Shown here: positions 16,835 through 24,369 of the stretch, in pieces
Position numbering within the stretch: position 1 is the first letter of the stretch
Layout of the letters: each line of letters opens with the position of its first letter
Assembly: GCF_000716435.1 (NCBI RefSeq)
Contig: NZ_JNWO01000018.1
Location: 62,001 to 126,000 of the forward strand
DNA length: 64,000 nucleotides
Direction: 5' to 3'
Source of the DNA: Streptomyces xylophagus
GTDB lineage: Bacteria > Actinomycetota > Actinomycetes > Streptomycetales > Streptomycetaceae
Position numbers and translations under genes: made by a program
Notes under the pieces: generated by a model
Databases searched by the model: none
Seen by the model: the letters and a program-made list of their open reading frames with translations, nothing else
Told to the model about the DNA's origin: nothing

Positions 16835-17647
16835 TCATGTCCCGTGAGCCGCTTCCCCGTTCGCGAAATAGATCACCAGCGTCTGTTCCGGCTGTTCGGC
16901 CAGGTGGAAGGCCGTGTAGGTGTAGGTGATCGGGGTGGTGCGGCCGGGAGGGCGTAGGCGTTTGTGGCCGCTGTGGCGGGCCTGTACCTCGTACTGGGGC
17001 CACCAGGTGCGGGCTTCCGGGCTGTGTTCGTGGAGTTCTTCGATCAGGCGGGTGTAGCGCGGGTCGGTGGGGTGGCGGCCGGAGAGGGTGCGGAGGCGGG
17101 CCAGCAGGCCTCTGGCCTCGGGTTCCCAGTCGACCAGGACGTCTCGGGCGAGGGGTTCGAGGAACACCCAGCGGATGAAGTTCGGGGGGCGGTCCGTCGG
17201 TGCGGTGAGGTTCGGGAAGAGGGCTTCGGCGGGCTGGTTGTGGGTGAGTACGTCGTAGTTGCCGTCGATGATGTACGCCGGGTGCGGGTTCAGGAGGAGA
17301 GGGACCGACGCCACTTCGGGGGTGAGGGGTTCGGTGGGCTCGGGGTCGGTCGGCGGGGTGTGGTGACCGGCCAGTCGGAGCAGGTGGTCGTGCTCGTGGG
17401 GGTTGAGGCGGAGTACGGCGGCGAGGGAGCCCAGCACCTGTTCGGAGGCTCGGATGTCCCGGCCCTGTTCCAGGTACGTGTACCAAGTCGCGCTGATGCC
17501 GGCGAGCAGGGCGAGTTCCTCACGCCGTAGGCCCGGTGTGCGGCGGCGGCCGGTCTGCGGGAGGCCCACCTCGTCCGGGGTGATGCGTTCTCTGCGGGTG
17601 CGCAGGAACGCGCCCAGCTCGTGACTCTGTTTCGCGTGGTTCGGCAT
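16835..17647 (-). CDS. XRE-family transcriptional regulator with MmyB-like ligand-binding domain
   Basis: A 270-residue regulator. The N-terminal helix-turn-helix (about residues 8-70) contains LRREELALLAGISATWYTYL and LEQGRDIRAS, and the C-terminal ~170 residues form the PAS-like MmyB ligand-binding domain common in Streptomyces. The start is the ATG at 17647; the open frame further upstream is antisense to the SDR gene. It is transcribed divergently from the SDR at 17781. In this family the regulator usually controls the adjacent divergent oxidoreductase, so that is the likely target. Two direct repeats in the shared promoter could be operators. Confidence 0.9.
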   Translation of the reverse strand: MPNHAKQSHELGAFLRTRRERITPDEVGLPQTGRRRTPGLRREELALLAGISATWYTYLEQGRDIRASEQVLGSLAAVLRLNPHEHDHLLRLAGHHTPPTDPEPTEPLTPEVASVPLLLNPHPAYIIDGNYDVLTHNQPAEALFPNLTAPTDRPPNFIRWVFLEPLARDVLVDWEPEARGLLARLRTLSGRHPTDPRYTRLIEELHEHSPEARTWWPQYEVQARHSGHKRLRPPGRTTPITYTYTAFHLAEQPEQTLVIYFANGEAAHGT

Positions 17648-17667
17648 CTTGTGTGGCAGCCCTGATT

Positions 17668-17702
17668 CCAGAATAAACACCGGTCTGGATACCAGGCTAA
17701 AC
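17668..17702. promoter_or_regulatory. Candidate operator: paired CCAG(A/G)(A/C)TAAAC repeats in divergent promoter
   Basis: CCAGAATAAAC (17668-17678) and CCAGGCTAAAC (17692-17702) are direct repeats with a 24-bp period. The perfect inverted repeat CTGG-ATA-CCAG (17685-17695) overlaps the second copy. Position between the divergent XRE regulator and SDR genes suggests binding sites for the regulator. Confidence 0.5.
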
Positions 17703-17780
17703 GCGTTCCACACTGGGGCCAAGTGAGCGAGCAGAAGGCCACCCGGCAAGAACGCAACAGAACGCAACAGGAGGAACACC

Positions 17781-18536
17781 ATGTCCGGAATCGATGGAAT
17801 CAACGGAATCGACGGCAAGGTCGTGGCGATCACCGGTGCCGGCAGCGGTATCGGTGAGGCGACCGCGTTGTTGCTGGCCGAGCGGGGTGCGCGGGTCGTG
17901 CTGGGTGGGCGTCGGGTGGAACGGCTGGCGGAGGTGGTGGAGCGGATCGAGAAGGCGGGCGGTGTCGCCGTGTCCGTCCGTACCGATGTGACCCGGCGGG
18001 ACGATCTGCACGCCCTGGTCGCACTGGCTCGTGAACGGTTCGGGCGGCTCGACGTGCTGTTCAGCAACGCCGGCGTCGGCACGATCTCGCCCCTCGACGA
18101 TCTCCGGGTCGACGAGTGGGACGAGATGGTCGACGTCAATGTGAAGGGTCTGCTGCACGGAATCGGCGCCGCGCTGCCGGTCTTCCGCGCGCAGGGCTCC
18201 GGCCACTTCGTCACCACCGCGTCCACGGCCGCGTTCCGTGTCGTGCCGAACATGGCCGTGTACGCCGGCACCAAGGTCGCGGTGCGGGCCATCTGCGAGG
18301 GGCTGCGCCAGGAGGCCGGCGACTCCGTACGGGTGACCACCGTCTCGCCCGGGGTCATCGCCACCGACTTCGCCGAGGCCTCGACGAACAGTCAAGTCCG
18401 GGCGCATATAACGGAGATGAGGGACCGGTTGGCGATCCCGGCCGACGCGATCGCCCGCGCCGTCGCCTTCGCCGTCGAGCAGCCGGCCGGCGTCGACGTG
18501 AACGAGATCGTCGTACGGCCCACCGCGCAGGCCTGA
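17781..18536 (+). CDS. SDR-family NAD(P)-dependent oxidoreductase
   Basis: A 251-residue classical short-chain dehydrogenase: GAGSGIGEA nucleotide-binding loop (about residues 18-26), NNAG-like SNAGVG, catalytic Ser in TTASTAAF and YAGTK (Tyr and Lys). The substrate is unknown; many close relatives act on small ketones or alcohols. The start is supported by AGGAGG 9 bases upstream. Between this site and the operator lies a tandem AACGCAACAG duplication (17751-17770). It is probably controlled by the divergent XRE regulator. Confidence 0.93.
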   Translation: MSGIDGINGIDGKVVAITGAGSGIGEATALLLAERGARVVLGGRRVERLAEVVERIEKAGGVAVSVRTDVTRRDDLHALVALARERFGRLDVLFSNAGVGTISPLDDLRVDEWDEMVDVNVKGLLHGIGAALPVFRAQGSGHFVTTASTAAFRVVPNMAVYAGTKVAVRAICEGLRQEAGDSVRVTTVSPGVIATDFAEASTNSQVRAHITEMRDRLAIPADAIARAVAFAVEQPAGVDVNEIVVRPTAQA

Positions 18537-18580
18537 TCCCGACGGCGCGGGCCCGATCCCGACGTTCGGCAGCGCGCCCT

Positions 18581-18752
18581 CAGTACCGCGCGGCCCTCAG
18601 TACCGGGCGATCCCCCATACCGATCGGCCCTCCGTGCCGCGCAGCCCCCAGTACCGATCGGGCCTCCGTACCCGCGCGGCCCCCCAGTACCGATCAGGCC
18701 TCAGTACCGCACAGCGCTCACCACCGCACCGCGCTCAGTACCGCGCAGCGCT
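18581..18752. repeat. Minisatellite: ten units of 17 bp
   Basis: Units start at 18581, 18598, 18615, 18632, 18649, 18666 (this one 19 bp), 18685, 18702, 18719 and 18736. The consensus is close to CAGTACCGCGCGGCCCT. The last unit lies in the 3' end of the aldo/keto reductase gene, whose stop codon (TCA on this strand, 18735-18737) is part of the CTCAGTACCG core, so the array reads as repeated copies of that gene's final codons. Confidence 0.85.
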
Positions 18753-19835
18753 CTGCACCAACGGCGGATACACCCCGCTCGGCACCCCGTCCACCGTCGC
18801 CCCCGCATACTTGAGCATGTCGCCGACCTGCCGGTTGAGGTCGTGGGGGAAGTTGAGGGTCGGCGTGGACACCTCGTCGAGGGTGGCCGTCTGGGCCGGG
18901 GTGAGGTGGAGGTCCAGGGCGGTGAGGTTGGCTTCCAGGTGGGCCAGGGTGCGGGGGCCGATGAGGGTGGATGTGACGCCGGGGCGGGACCGGACCCAGG
19001 ACAGGGCTGCGGCGGCGGAGGTCGCGCCGACCTGCTCGGCCACCTCGGCGAGGGTGTCGATCACCTTGAACTGGGCGGCAGTTGGTGCGCCGAGGAGGGC
19101 AGCTCGCTTGGTGTCGACGGGAGTTGACCGGTCGCGGGTGTATTTCCCGGACAGGTAGCCGCTCTTGAGCGGGCCCCACGGCAGCACGGCCATCCCGGCG
19201 TCCTGGGCCAGCGGGATCAACTCGCCCTCGATGGTGCGTTCCAGGAGGGAGTACTCCAACTGGAGCGCGGTGACCGGCGTCCAGTCGCGCAGCAGCGCCG
19301 TCGTGTGGGCCCTCGCGGTGAACCAGGCCGGGGTGTCGGAGAAGCCGACGTAACGGATCTTGCCCGCCGTCACCAGGTCGTCCAGGGTACGCAGGGTCTC
19401 CTCGACCGGGGTGGAACGGTCGTGGCTGTGCAGCCAGTACAGGTCGATGTAGTCGGTGCGGAGGCGGCGCAGCGAGTCCTCCAGCTGGCCGATGATCGCC
19501 TTGCGGCTCGCGCCGCCGCCGTTCGGGTCGCCGAGGTGGAGGTTGCCGTAGAACTTGGTGGCGAGCACCAGGCGGTCGCGCAGGCCGGGGTGGGCGGCGA
19601 GGAAGTCGCCGAGGATCGCCTCCGAGTGGCCGTTCGTGTAGAAGTTCGCGGTGTCGACGAAGTTGCCGCCGCGGTCGAGGTAGGTCTGGAGGATCTTCTC
19701 CGACTCCTCGACGCTGCTGCCGAAGCCGCCGTCCTCGCCGAAGTTCATCGCCCCGAGGCAGAAGGGGCTCACCTTGAGACCGGACCGGCCCAGACCGACG
19801 TACGAGTCGAGCGCGTCGGGTGTGTGGAGTGCCAT
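18735..19835 (-). CDS. Aldo/keto reductase
   Basis: A 366-residue TIM-barrel NADPH-dependent oxidoreductase of the AKR superfamily (AKR11/12-like). The catalytic tetrad is recognisable: D in FVDTANFYTNG, Y of the same segment, K in LVLATKFYGN and H in YIDLYWLHSHD. An AGGAG lies upstream of the ATG at 19835. The last codons (QSAARY and stop) lie in the 17-bp minisatellite, so the C-terminus may vary between strains. An AraC regulator is divergent upstream and may control it. Confidence 0.92.
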   Translation of the reverse strand: MALHTPDALDSYVGLGRSGLKVSPFCLGAMNFGEDGGFGSSVEESEKILQTYLDRGGNFVDTANFYTNGHSEAILGDFLAAHPGLRDRLVLATKFYGNLHLGDPNGGGASRKAIIGQLEDSLRRLRTDYIDLYWLHSHDRSTPVEETLRTLDDLVTAGKIRYVGFSDTPAWFTARAHTTALLRDWTPVTALQLEYSLLERTIEGELIPLAQDAGMAVLPWGPLKSGYLSGKYTRDRSTPVDTKRAALLGAPTAAQFKVIDTLAEVAEQVGATSAAAALSWVRSRPGVTSTLIGPRTLAHLEANLTALDLHLTPAQTATLDEVSTPTLNFPHDLNRQVGDMLKYAGATVDGVPSGVYPPLVQSAARY

Positions 19836-19996
19836 GAAATGCTCCTGTGGGGAGGTGGGTGGACGACCAGTTCCTCCAGGACACCACTGTGAGCAGGGGA
19901 GTTGTTAGATCGATCGCATCGCTCGCTTGCACGATCCTGTCGATCTGCCGCGCGGCGGACGGTTGCGGGCCGTCCCTCCCGGTGCTTGGATCGGAC

Positions 19997-20896
19997 GTGT
20001 ACCCAGACCCGGATCTGCAGGAACTGCGCGCCCTGATCGACCGGCACGCCGGCCGGGCGCCCCTCGCCGTCGACGGTCTGAGGCTGACCAGGGCCGACCG
20101 GCCCGAGGCGCCGACCGCGAGCCTCGCCCGTCCGGTGCTGGCGGTCGTCGCACAGGGCTCGAAGCGCCTCACTCTGGGTGACCGCGTCTACGACTACGGC
20201 GCCGGCCAGTACCTCGTCGTCTCGGTCGACCTGCCGGTCGCCGGGCACTACACGCAGGCCGGTCCCGAGAAACCGTTCCTCGCGTGCGGGCTCGCCCTCG
20301 AACCCGCGAAGATCGCCTCACTGCTCCTGGACGCCGGGACCGACGCGCTCCCGCTCCCCCGCCGGTCGGCCCCGCACGGTCTCGCCGTGTGCGACGCGCC
20401 CGCCGAACTCCTCGACGCAACAGTGCGTTTGCTACGGCTGCTCGACCGCCCCGGCGACGCGCCGGTGCTCGCGCCGCTGATCGAGAAGGAGATCCTGTGG
20501 CGGCTGATCACCGGTGAACAGGGCGCTCTCGTACGGCAGATCGGCCTCGCCGACAGTCAACTCACCCATATCAGCAGGGCCATTCGCTGGATTCGCGACC
20601 ACCACACGGAAACGCTCCGCATCGAGGACCTGGCCCGGCTGGCCGGGATGAGCGCCTCCCCCTTCCACCGGCACTTCCGCGCGGTCACCGCGCTGACCCC
20701 GATCCAGTACCAGAAGCGGATCCGGTTGCAGGAGGCCCGATTGCTGCTGATGAGCAGCACGGAGGATGTCGCCGACGTCGGCTTCGCGGTCGGCTACGAC
20801 AGCGCGTCCCAGTTCAGCCGCGAATACCGCCGCGCGTTCGGCAGACCGCCGGGGCAGGACGCGGTACGGCTCCGGGGCGGGGCTCAAATGGTGTGA
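19997..20896 (+). CDS. AraC-family transcriptional regulator (AraC_N cupin type)
   Basis: A 299-residue regulator. The N-terminal AraC_N domain (about residues 20-160, with LAVVAQGSKRLTLGDRVYDY and YLVVSVDLPV) senses an unknown ligand, and the C-terminal double helix-turn-helix (about 195-290) contains LARLAGMSASPFHRHFRAVT and VGYDSASQFSREYRRAFG. The start is GTG at 19997 or GTG at 19982; an in-frame ATG at 19847 would add an unlikely extension reaching into the divergent promoter. AraC_N regulators commonly control the adjacent AKR or SDR gene, which fits the divergent aldo/keto reductase. Confidence 0.9.
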   Translation: MYPDPDLQELRALIDRHAGRAPLAVDGLRLTRADRPEAPTASLARPVLAVVAQGSKRLTLGDRVYDYGAGQYLVVSVDLPVAGHYTQAGPEKPFLACGLALEPAKIASLLLDAGTDALPLPRRSAPHGLAVCDAPAELLDATVRLLRLLDRPGDAPVLAPLIEKEILWRLITGEQGALVRQIGLADSQLTHISRAIRWIRDHHTETLRIEDLARLAGMSASPFHRHFRAVTALTPIQYQKRIRLQEARLLLMSSTEDVADVGFAVGYDSASQFSREYRRAFGRPPGQDAVRLRGGAQMV

Positions 20897-20927
20897 CAGG
20901 AGGGCACGGACGGGATTTGATTCCCCC

Positions 20928-21710
20928 GTGAACGAGCCGAGCGAGCCCACCAGCCCCAGCACCTTCCTGATCGGCGGCGGCTGGGCCACCCCCGGCGTCT
21001 ACGAACCCTTCCTCCGCGCCGCAACCCCCTCCGACCGCTCCACCCCCCGCATCGCCTGCGTGATCCTCGACGAAGGCGACGGCCACGGGGCCGAGCAATT
21101 CGCCCGCTACGACGCCGCGTTGCGCGGCGCCGCCGACTGCGCCCCCGTCCCGGTGCTCGTGCCGATCGGCGGGCGCTTCGACATCGACGCGGCCTCGGAC
21201 GTCGACGGGCTGCTCGTGTGCGGCGGACTGACCCCCGCCTATCAGGACGCCTTCGCCGACTGTCTCGACCGGTTGCCGCGTCTCCTCGCCGAGCGGCGCA
21301 TCCCGTACGCCGGGTTCTCCGCCGGTGCCGCGCTCGCCTCGCGGTCGGCCGTCGTCGGCGGATGGCTGGTCGACGGCGTTCCGGTGTGCCCGGAGGACAC
21401 GGCGGAGGACCTGGACGAGCTCGACGTACGGGACGGGCTCGGGCTCGTGTCCTTCGCCGTGGACGCGCACGCGGCGCAGTGGGGGACGCTGGCCCGGCTG
21501 ATCGCCGCCGTCGGCCGTCACCGGCTCCCGCACGGTGTCGCCATCGACGAGAACACGGTGGTCGAGGTGGACGCGGACGGTCGCGCCCATGTCTCCGGCC
21601 GGGGACGCGCGCACTCCGTACGACCCACCGCCACCGCCACCGCCACGGCTGACGGTGGCGTGGTCGTACGGTCCTACGGCACGGGCGAGTCGTTCCGCGC
21701 CGACATCTGA
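20928..21710 (+). CDS. Peptidase S51-like / type 1 glutamine amidotransferase-like protein
   Basis: A 260-residue protein. FLIGGGW near the N-terminus, the LLVCGGLTPAY strand and IPYAGFSAGAALAS (nucleophile elbow GFSAGA, Ser about residue 133) fit the S51 dipeptidase E/cyanophycinase fold. A substrate cannot be named. The GTG at 20928 follows the AraC gene by 31 bp, and an upstream open frame belongs to the other gene. The final codons run into a 30-bp minisatellite. The C-terminus has an Ala-Thr alternating stretch (TATATATA). Confidence 0.82.
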   Translation: MNEPSEPTSPSTFLIGGGWATPGVYEPFLRAATPSDRSTPRIACVILDEGDGHGAEQFARYDAALRGAADCAPVPVLVPIGGRFDIDAASDVDGLLVCGGLTPAYQDAFADCLDRLPRLLAERRIPYAGFSAGAALASRSAVVGGWLVDGVPVCPEDTAEDLDELDVRDGLGLVSFAVDAHAAQWGTLARLIAAVGRHRLPHGVAIDENTVVEVDADGRAHVSGRGRAHSVRPTATATATADGGVVVRSYGTGESFRADI

Positions 21711-21823
21711 ATCAACCCCCGCTGCCGCACCGGCGCATGAATCCACCCCCGCCGCCGCACCGGCATCTGAATCACCTCTCGCCGCCGCACCCCGCCGCCC
21801 GAGTCAACTCCCGCTGCCGTACG
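21704..21823. repeat. Minisatellite: four units of 30 bp
   Basis: Units begin at 21704, 21734, 21764 and 21794, each close to CATCTGAATCAACCCCCGCT followed by GCCGCACCGG. The first unit contains the stop of the S51-like gene (TGA 21708-21710) and the last contains the stop of the convergent VOC gene (TCA 21804-21806), so the array exactly fills the space between two convergent 3' ends. Confidence 0.85.
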
Positions 21824-22205
21824 GCCTCGTGAGGATCTCCAGGTTGTGGCCGTTCGGGTCCTCGAAATACGCCCCCCGACCGCCGTCGTTCGTGTTGATC
21901 TCGCCCTCGCGCCGGTGGAACGGGTCCGCCCAGTAGGTGAGCCCCGCCTCCCGGAGCCGGCCGAAGATCGCGTCGAAGTCGTCCTCCGAGACGAGGAACG
22001 CGTAGTGCTGCGGGGCGATCGCACCGGATCCGGACCCTGAATCGGTGTGGTCCATGAAGTCCAGGGTCACCCCGTTGGGGATCTCGACCGGGATGAACGG
22101 GCCGTACTGCGGGCTCACTTGGAGTCCGAGGATGTCGGCGAGGAATCGGGCCGACGTGTGTTTGTCGTGCGCGGCGACGATGGTGTGGTTCAACTGCACG
22201 GTCAT
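21804..22205 (-). CDS. VOC-family (glyoxalase/dioxygenase-like) protein
   Basis: A 133-residue protein with the two-module beta-alpha-beta-beta-beta VOC fold: LNHTIVAAHDKHTSARFLAD at the start and the terminal GGRGAYFEDPNGHNLEILT, where E and H are typical metal ligands (with H8 in the first module). Likely a small metal-dependent lyase, dioxygenase or resistance-type binding protein; the substrate is not deducible. It is divergent from the iron uptake operon and its promoter lies next to the iron box. The C-terminal residues PYGSGS are coded within the minisatellite. Confidence 0.9.
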   Translation of the reverse strand: MTVQLNHTIVAAHDKHTSARFLADILGLQVSPQYGPFIPVEIPNGVTLDFMDHTDSGSGSGAIAPQHYAFLVSEDDFDAIFGRLREAGLTYWADPFHRREGEINTNDGGRGAYFEDPNGHNLEILTRPYGSGS

Positions 22206-22246
22206 CGTGTGGGCCTCCTCGTGCCCAAGCTACTCCGACGGCAAGC

Positions 22247-22263
22247 TAAGGTAAGCCTTACCT
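22247..22263. promoter_or_regulatory. Iron box (DmdR/IdeR-type operator)
   Basis: TAAGGTAAGCCTTACCT is an imperfect palindrome matching the actinobacterial DtxR/IdeR/DmdR iron-box consensus (TTAGGTTAGGCTCACCTAA). It lies 24 bp upstream of the start of the siderophore-binding lipoprotein gene, where iron-loaded DmdR1 would repress transcription. Confidence 0.88.
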
Positions 22264-22286
22264 GGCCGGATTCGATCGGAGAGACA

Positions 22287-23348
22287 GTGACAGTGCGCGC
22301 GTTCAAGAGGAAGGCTGTCACGGCGATGGCCGCCGTGACCGTCGTCGGGGGGTTGCTGGCCGGGTGCTCGTCGTCCACCGCTGACAACGATGCCGAGAAG
22401 ACGGGCGACGGCTCGCAGAACAAGGTGATCGGCGCCTCGGAGGGGCCGTCCGCCGCGCCGAGCACCCTCGCGACCGGTATGGGCGCGGACACCGACACCG
22501 ACGGGACCTTCCCCCGGACCGTCACGCACTTCGAGGGCAAGACGACGATCAAGGCGAAGCCCACGAAGATCGCCGTGCTGAGCACCGGACAGCTCGACGA
22601 CCTGCTCTCCCTCGGCACCGTCCCGACGGCCACCACCCGCGCAGACAACGCCGGACTCGTCCCCGACTACCTCGCGGACGCCTTCCCCGCGGACAAGTCG
22701 AAGCTCGACGCGATGACGGACGCGGGCACGCGCCAGGCACCCAACCTGGAGACCCTCGCCGCCGCGAAGCCCGACCTGATCCTCGCCAACGACTCGCTCG
22801 GCGACCTCTACCCCAAGCTGTCGAAGATCGCCCCGACCGTCATCACCGCGGGCAACGGCATCAACTGGAAGCGCGACCTGCTGCTCGTCGGCGACGCGAT
22901 CGGCAAGGGTCAGCAGGCGCAGAAGCTGCTCGACGGGATAGTCGAGGACGCCCACGAGAAGGGCGAGGCCCTCTCGAAGACCTCCGTGTCGATGCTGCGG
23001 TTCACGCCGGGCCGCACCCGGATGTTCGGCGTCTCGTCCTTCACCGGTTCCATCGCCGTCGACATGGGGCTCGACCGGCCCAAGTCGCAGCAGTTCAAGG
23101 CGATTTCGGAGGACATCGGCGCCGAGAGCATCGACAAGGCGGACGGCGACTGGATCTTCTACTCGGTGCAGGGCGACGCCGACAAGACCGACGCGGCGAG
23201 CGTGCTGGCCGGTCCGCTGTGGAAGTCGATGTCGGCGGTCAAGTCCGGGCACGCGGTGAAGGTCGACGACGACCCCTGGTACCTCAACGCCGGTCCGACC
23301 GCCGCCCGACTCGTCGTCCTCCAACTCGCCGAGGACATCAGCAAGTAG
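22287..23348 (+). CDS. Iron-siderophore ABC transporter substrate-binding lipoprotein
   Basis: A 353-residue periplasmic-binding protein of the FhuD/FepB type. The signal peptide ends in the lipobox LLAGC (Cys about residue 29), followed by a low-complexity linker, then the TroA/Fe-siderophore domain with TKIAVLSTGQLDDLLSLG and the long central helix. Start codons GTG at 22287 or 22293 both follow GGAGA. An iron box lies directly upstream. It is followed by two FecCD permeases, so the substrate is almost certainly a ferric siderophore, identity unknown. Confidence 0.93.
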   Translation: MTVRAFKRKAVTAMAAVTVVGGLLAGCSSSTADNDAEKTGDGSQNKVIGASEGPSAAPSTLATGMGADTDTDGTFPRTVTHFEGKTTIKAKPTKIAVLSTGQLDDLLSLGTVPTATTRADNAGLVPDYLADAFPADKSKLDAMTDAGTRQAPNLETLAAAKPDLILANDSLGDLYPKLSKIAPTVITAGNGINWKRDLLLVGDAIGKGQQAQKLLDGIVEDAHEKGEALSKTSVSMLRFTPGRTRMFGVSSFTGSIAVDMGLDRPKSQQFKAISEDIGAESIDKADGDWIFYSVQGDADKTDAASVLAGPLWKSMSAVKSGHAVKVDDDPWYLNAGPTAARLVVLQLAEDISK

Positions 23349-23379
23349 CGGGACGAAGAGACACCCCACAGGACAACCA

Positions 23380-24369
23380 GTGAGCGTCAAACGCCTCGCC
23401 TGGCCGGCGGCCACCCTCGCGGTGGCCGCCGCCGTGCTGCTCAGTCTCGCCGTCGGCACCCGGCCGGTACCGCTGTCCGAGGTGCTCAACGCCCTTCTGC
23501 ACGGCGGGAGTTCACCGGACGCGCTCGTCGTACGGTCGCTGCGGCTGCCCCGCACCGAGATCGGGCTGACGGCGGGCGCGGCACTCGGCGTGGCGGGCGC
23601 GGCACTTCAGGCCGTCACCCGCAACCCGCTCGCCGACCCGGGCATCCTCGGACTGAGCCAGGGCGCGGCGGCCGGCGTCGTCCTCGGAATCGCGACCGGC
23701 CTCGCGAACGGATTCAGCGGCTACGTCTGGTACGCCTTCGCCGGTGCCGTCCTCGCCGCCTGCCTGGTCTACGGCATCGCCGCGCGCGGACGCGGTGGGG
23801 CCTCGCCGGTCAAACTCGCCCTCGCCGGTACGGCGTTGTCCGCGATGACCGCCGGTGGTACGACCGTCGTCCTGACCTCCAGCTCCGCCGCCCTCGACCA
23901 GTTCCGGTTCTGGCAGGTCGGCTCGCTGAGCGGGCGGGACGCCGACACCGTCGTAGAGATGCTGCCGTTCCTGGCGGCGGGCGCGCTGCTGGTGCTCGCC
24001 TGTGCGCGGGGGCTGGACGCGCTGGCCCTCGGGGACGAGACGGCGCGGGCGTTGGGGCACCGGGTGGGGGTCGTACGGGTATGTGCGGCGCTCGGGGCGA
24101 CCCTGCTGGTGGCGTCGGCGGTGGCCGCCGCCGGGCCGATCGCGTTCGTCGGGCTCGCCGTCCCGCACCTGGCCCGGCGACTGACCTCCGGCCGGCACCG
24201 CAGCCTGCTCCCGCTGTCCGCGTTGCTCGGTGCCGCGCTGCTGGTCGGGGCCGATGTGGCGGGGCGGGTCGTGCGGGCTCCCGCCGAGGTGCCGGCCGGG
24301 GTGATGACCGCGTTGGTGGGGGTGCCGGTGCTGGTGGTGCTCGTGCGGCGGAAGGGGACGGCCGTATGA
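23380..24369 (+). CDS. Iron-siderophore ABC transporter permease (FecCD family)
   Basis: A 329-residue membrane protein with about nine to ten helices. LRLPRTEIGLTAGAALGVAGAALQAVTRNPLADPGILGLSQGA is split here into recognisable FecCD blocks, such as QAVTRNPLADPGILG. GPIAFVGLAVPHLARRL is the cytoplasmic coupling loop to the ATPase. The GTG start is 31 bp after the binding protein. It forms a heterodimeric channel with the next gene, to which it is joined by an ATGA overlap. Confidence 0.94.
   Translation: MSVKRLAWPAATLAVAAAVLLSLAVGTRPVPLSEVLNALLHGGSSPDALVVRSLRLPRTEIGLTAGAALGVAGAALQAVTRNPLADPGILGLSQGAAAGVVLGIATGLANGFSGYVWYAFAGAVLAACLVYGIAARGRGGASPVKLALAGTALSAMTAGGTTVVLTSSSAALDQFRFWQVGSLSGRDADTVVEMLPFLAAGALLVLACARGLDALALGDETARALGHRVGVVRVCAALGATLLVASAVAAAGPIAFVGLAVPHLARRLTSGRHRSLLPLSALLGAALLVGADVAGRVVRAPAEVPAGVMTALVGVPVLVVLVRRKGTAV

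Noticed and set aside
18581..18752. CRISPR array
   Set aside because: The 17-bp units are contiguous, without unique spacers, so this is a tandem minisatellite; the same holds for 21704-21823.
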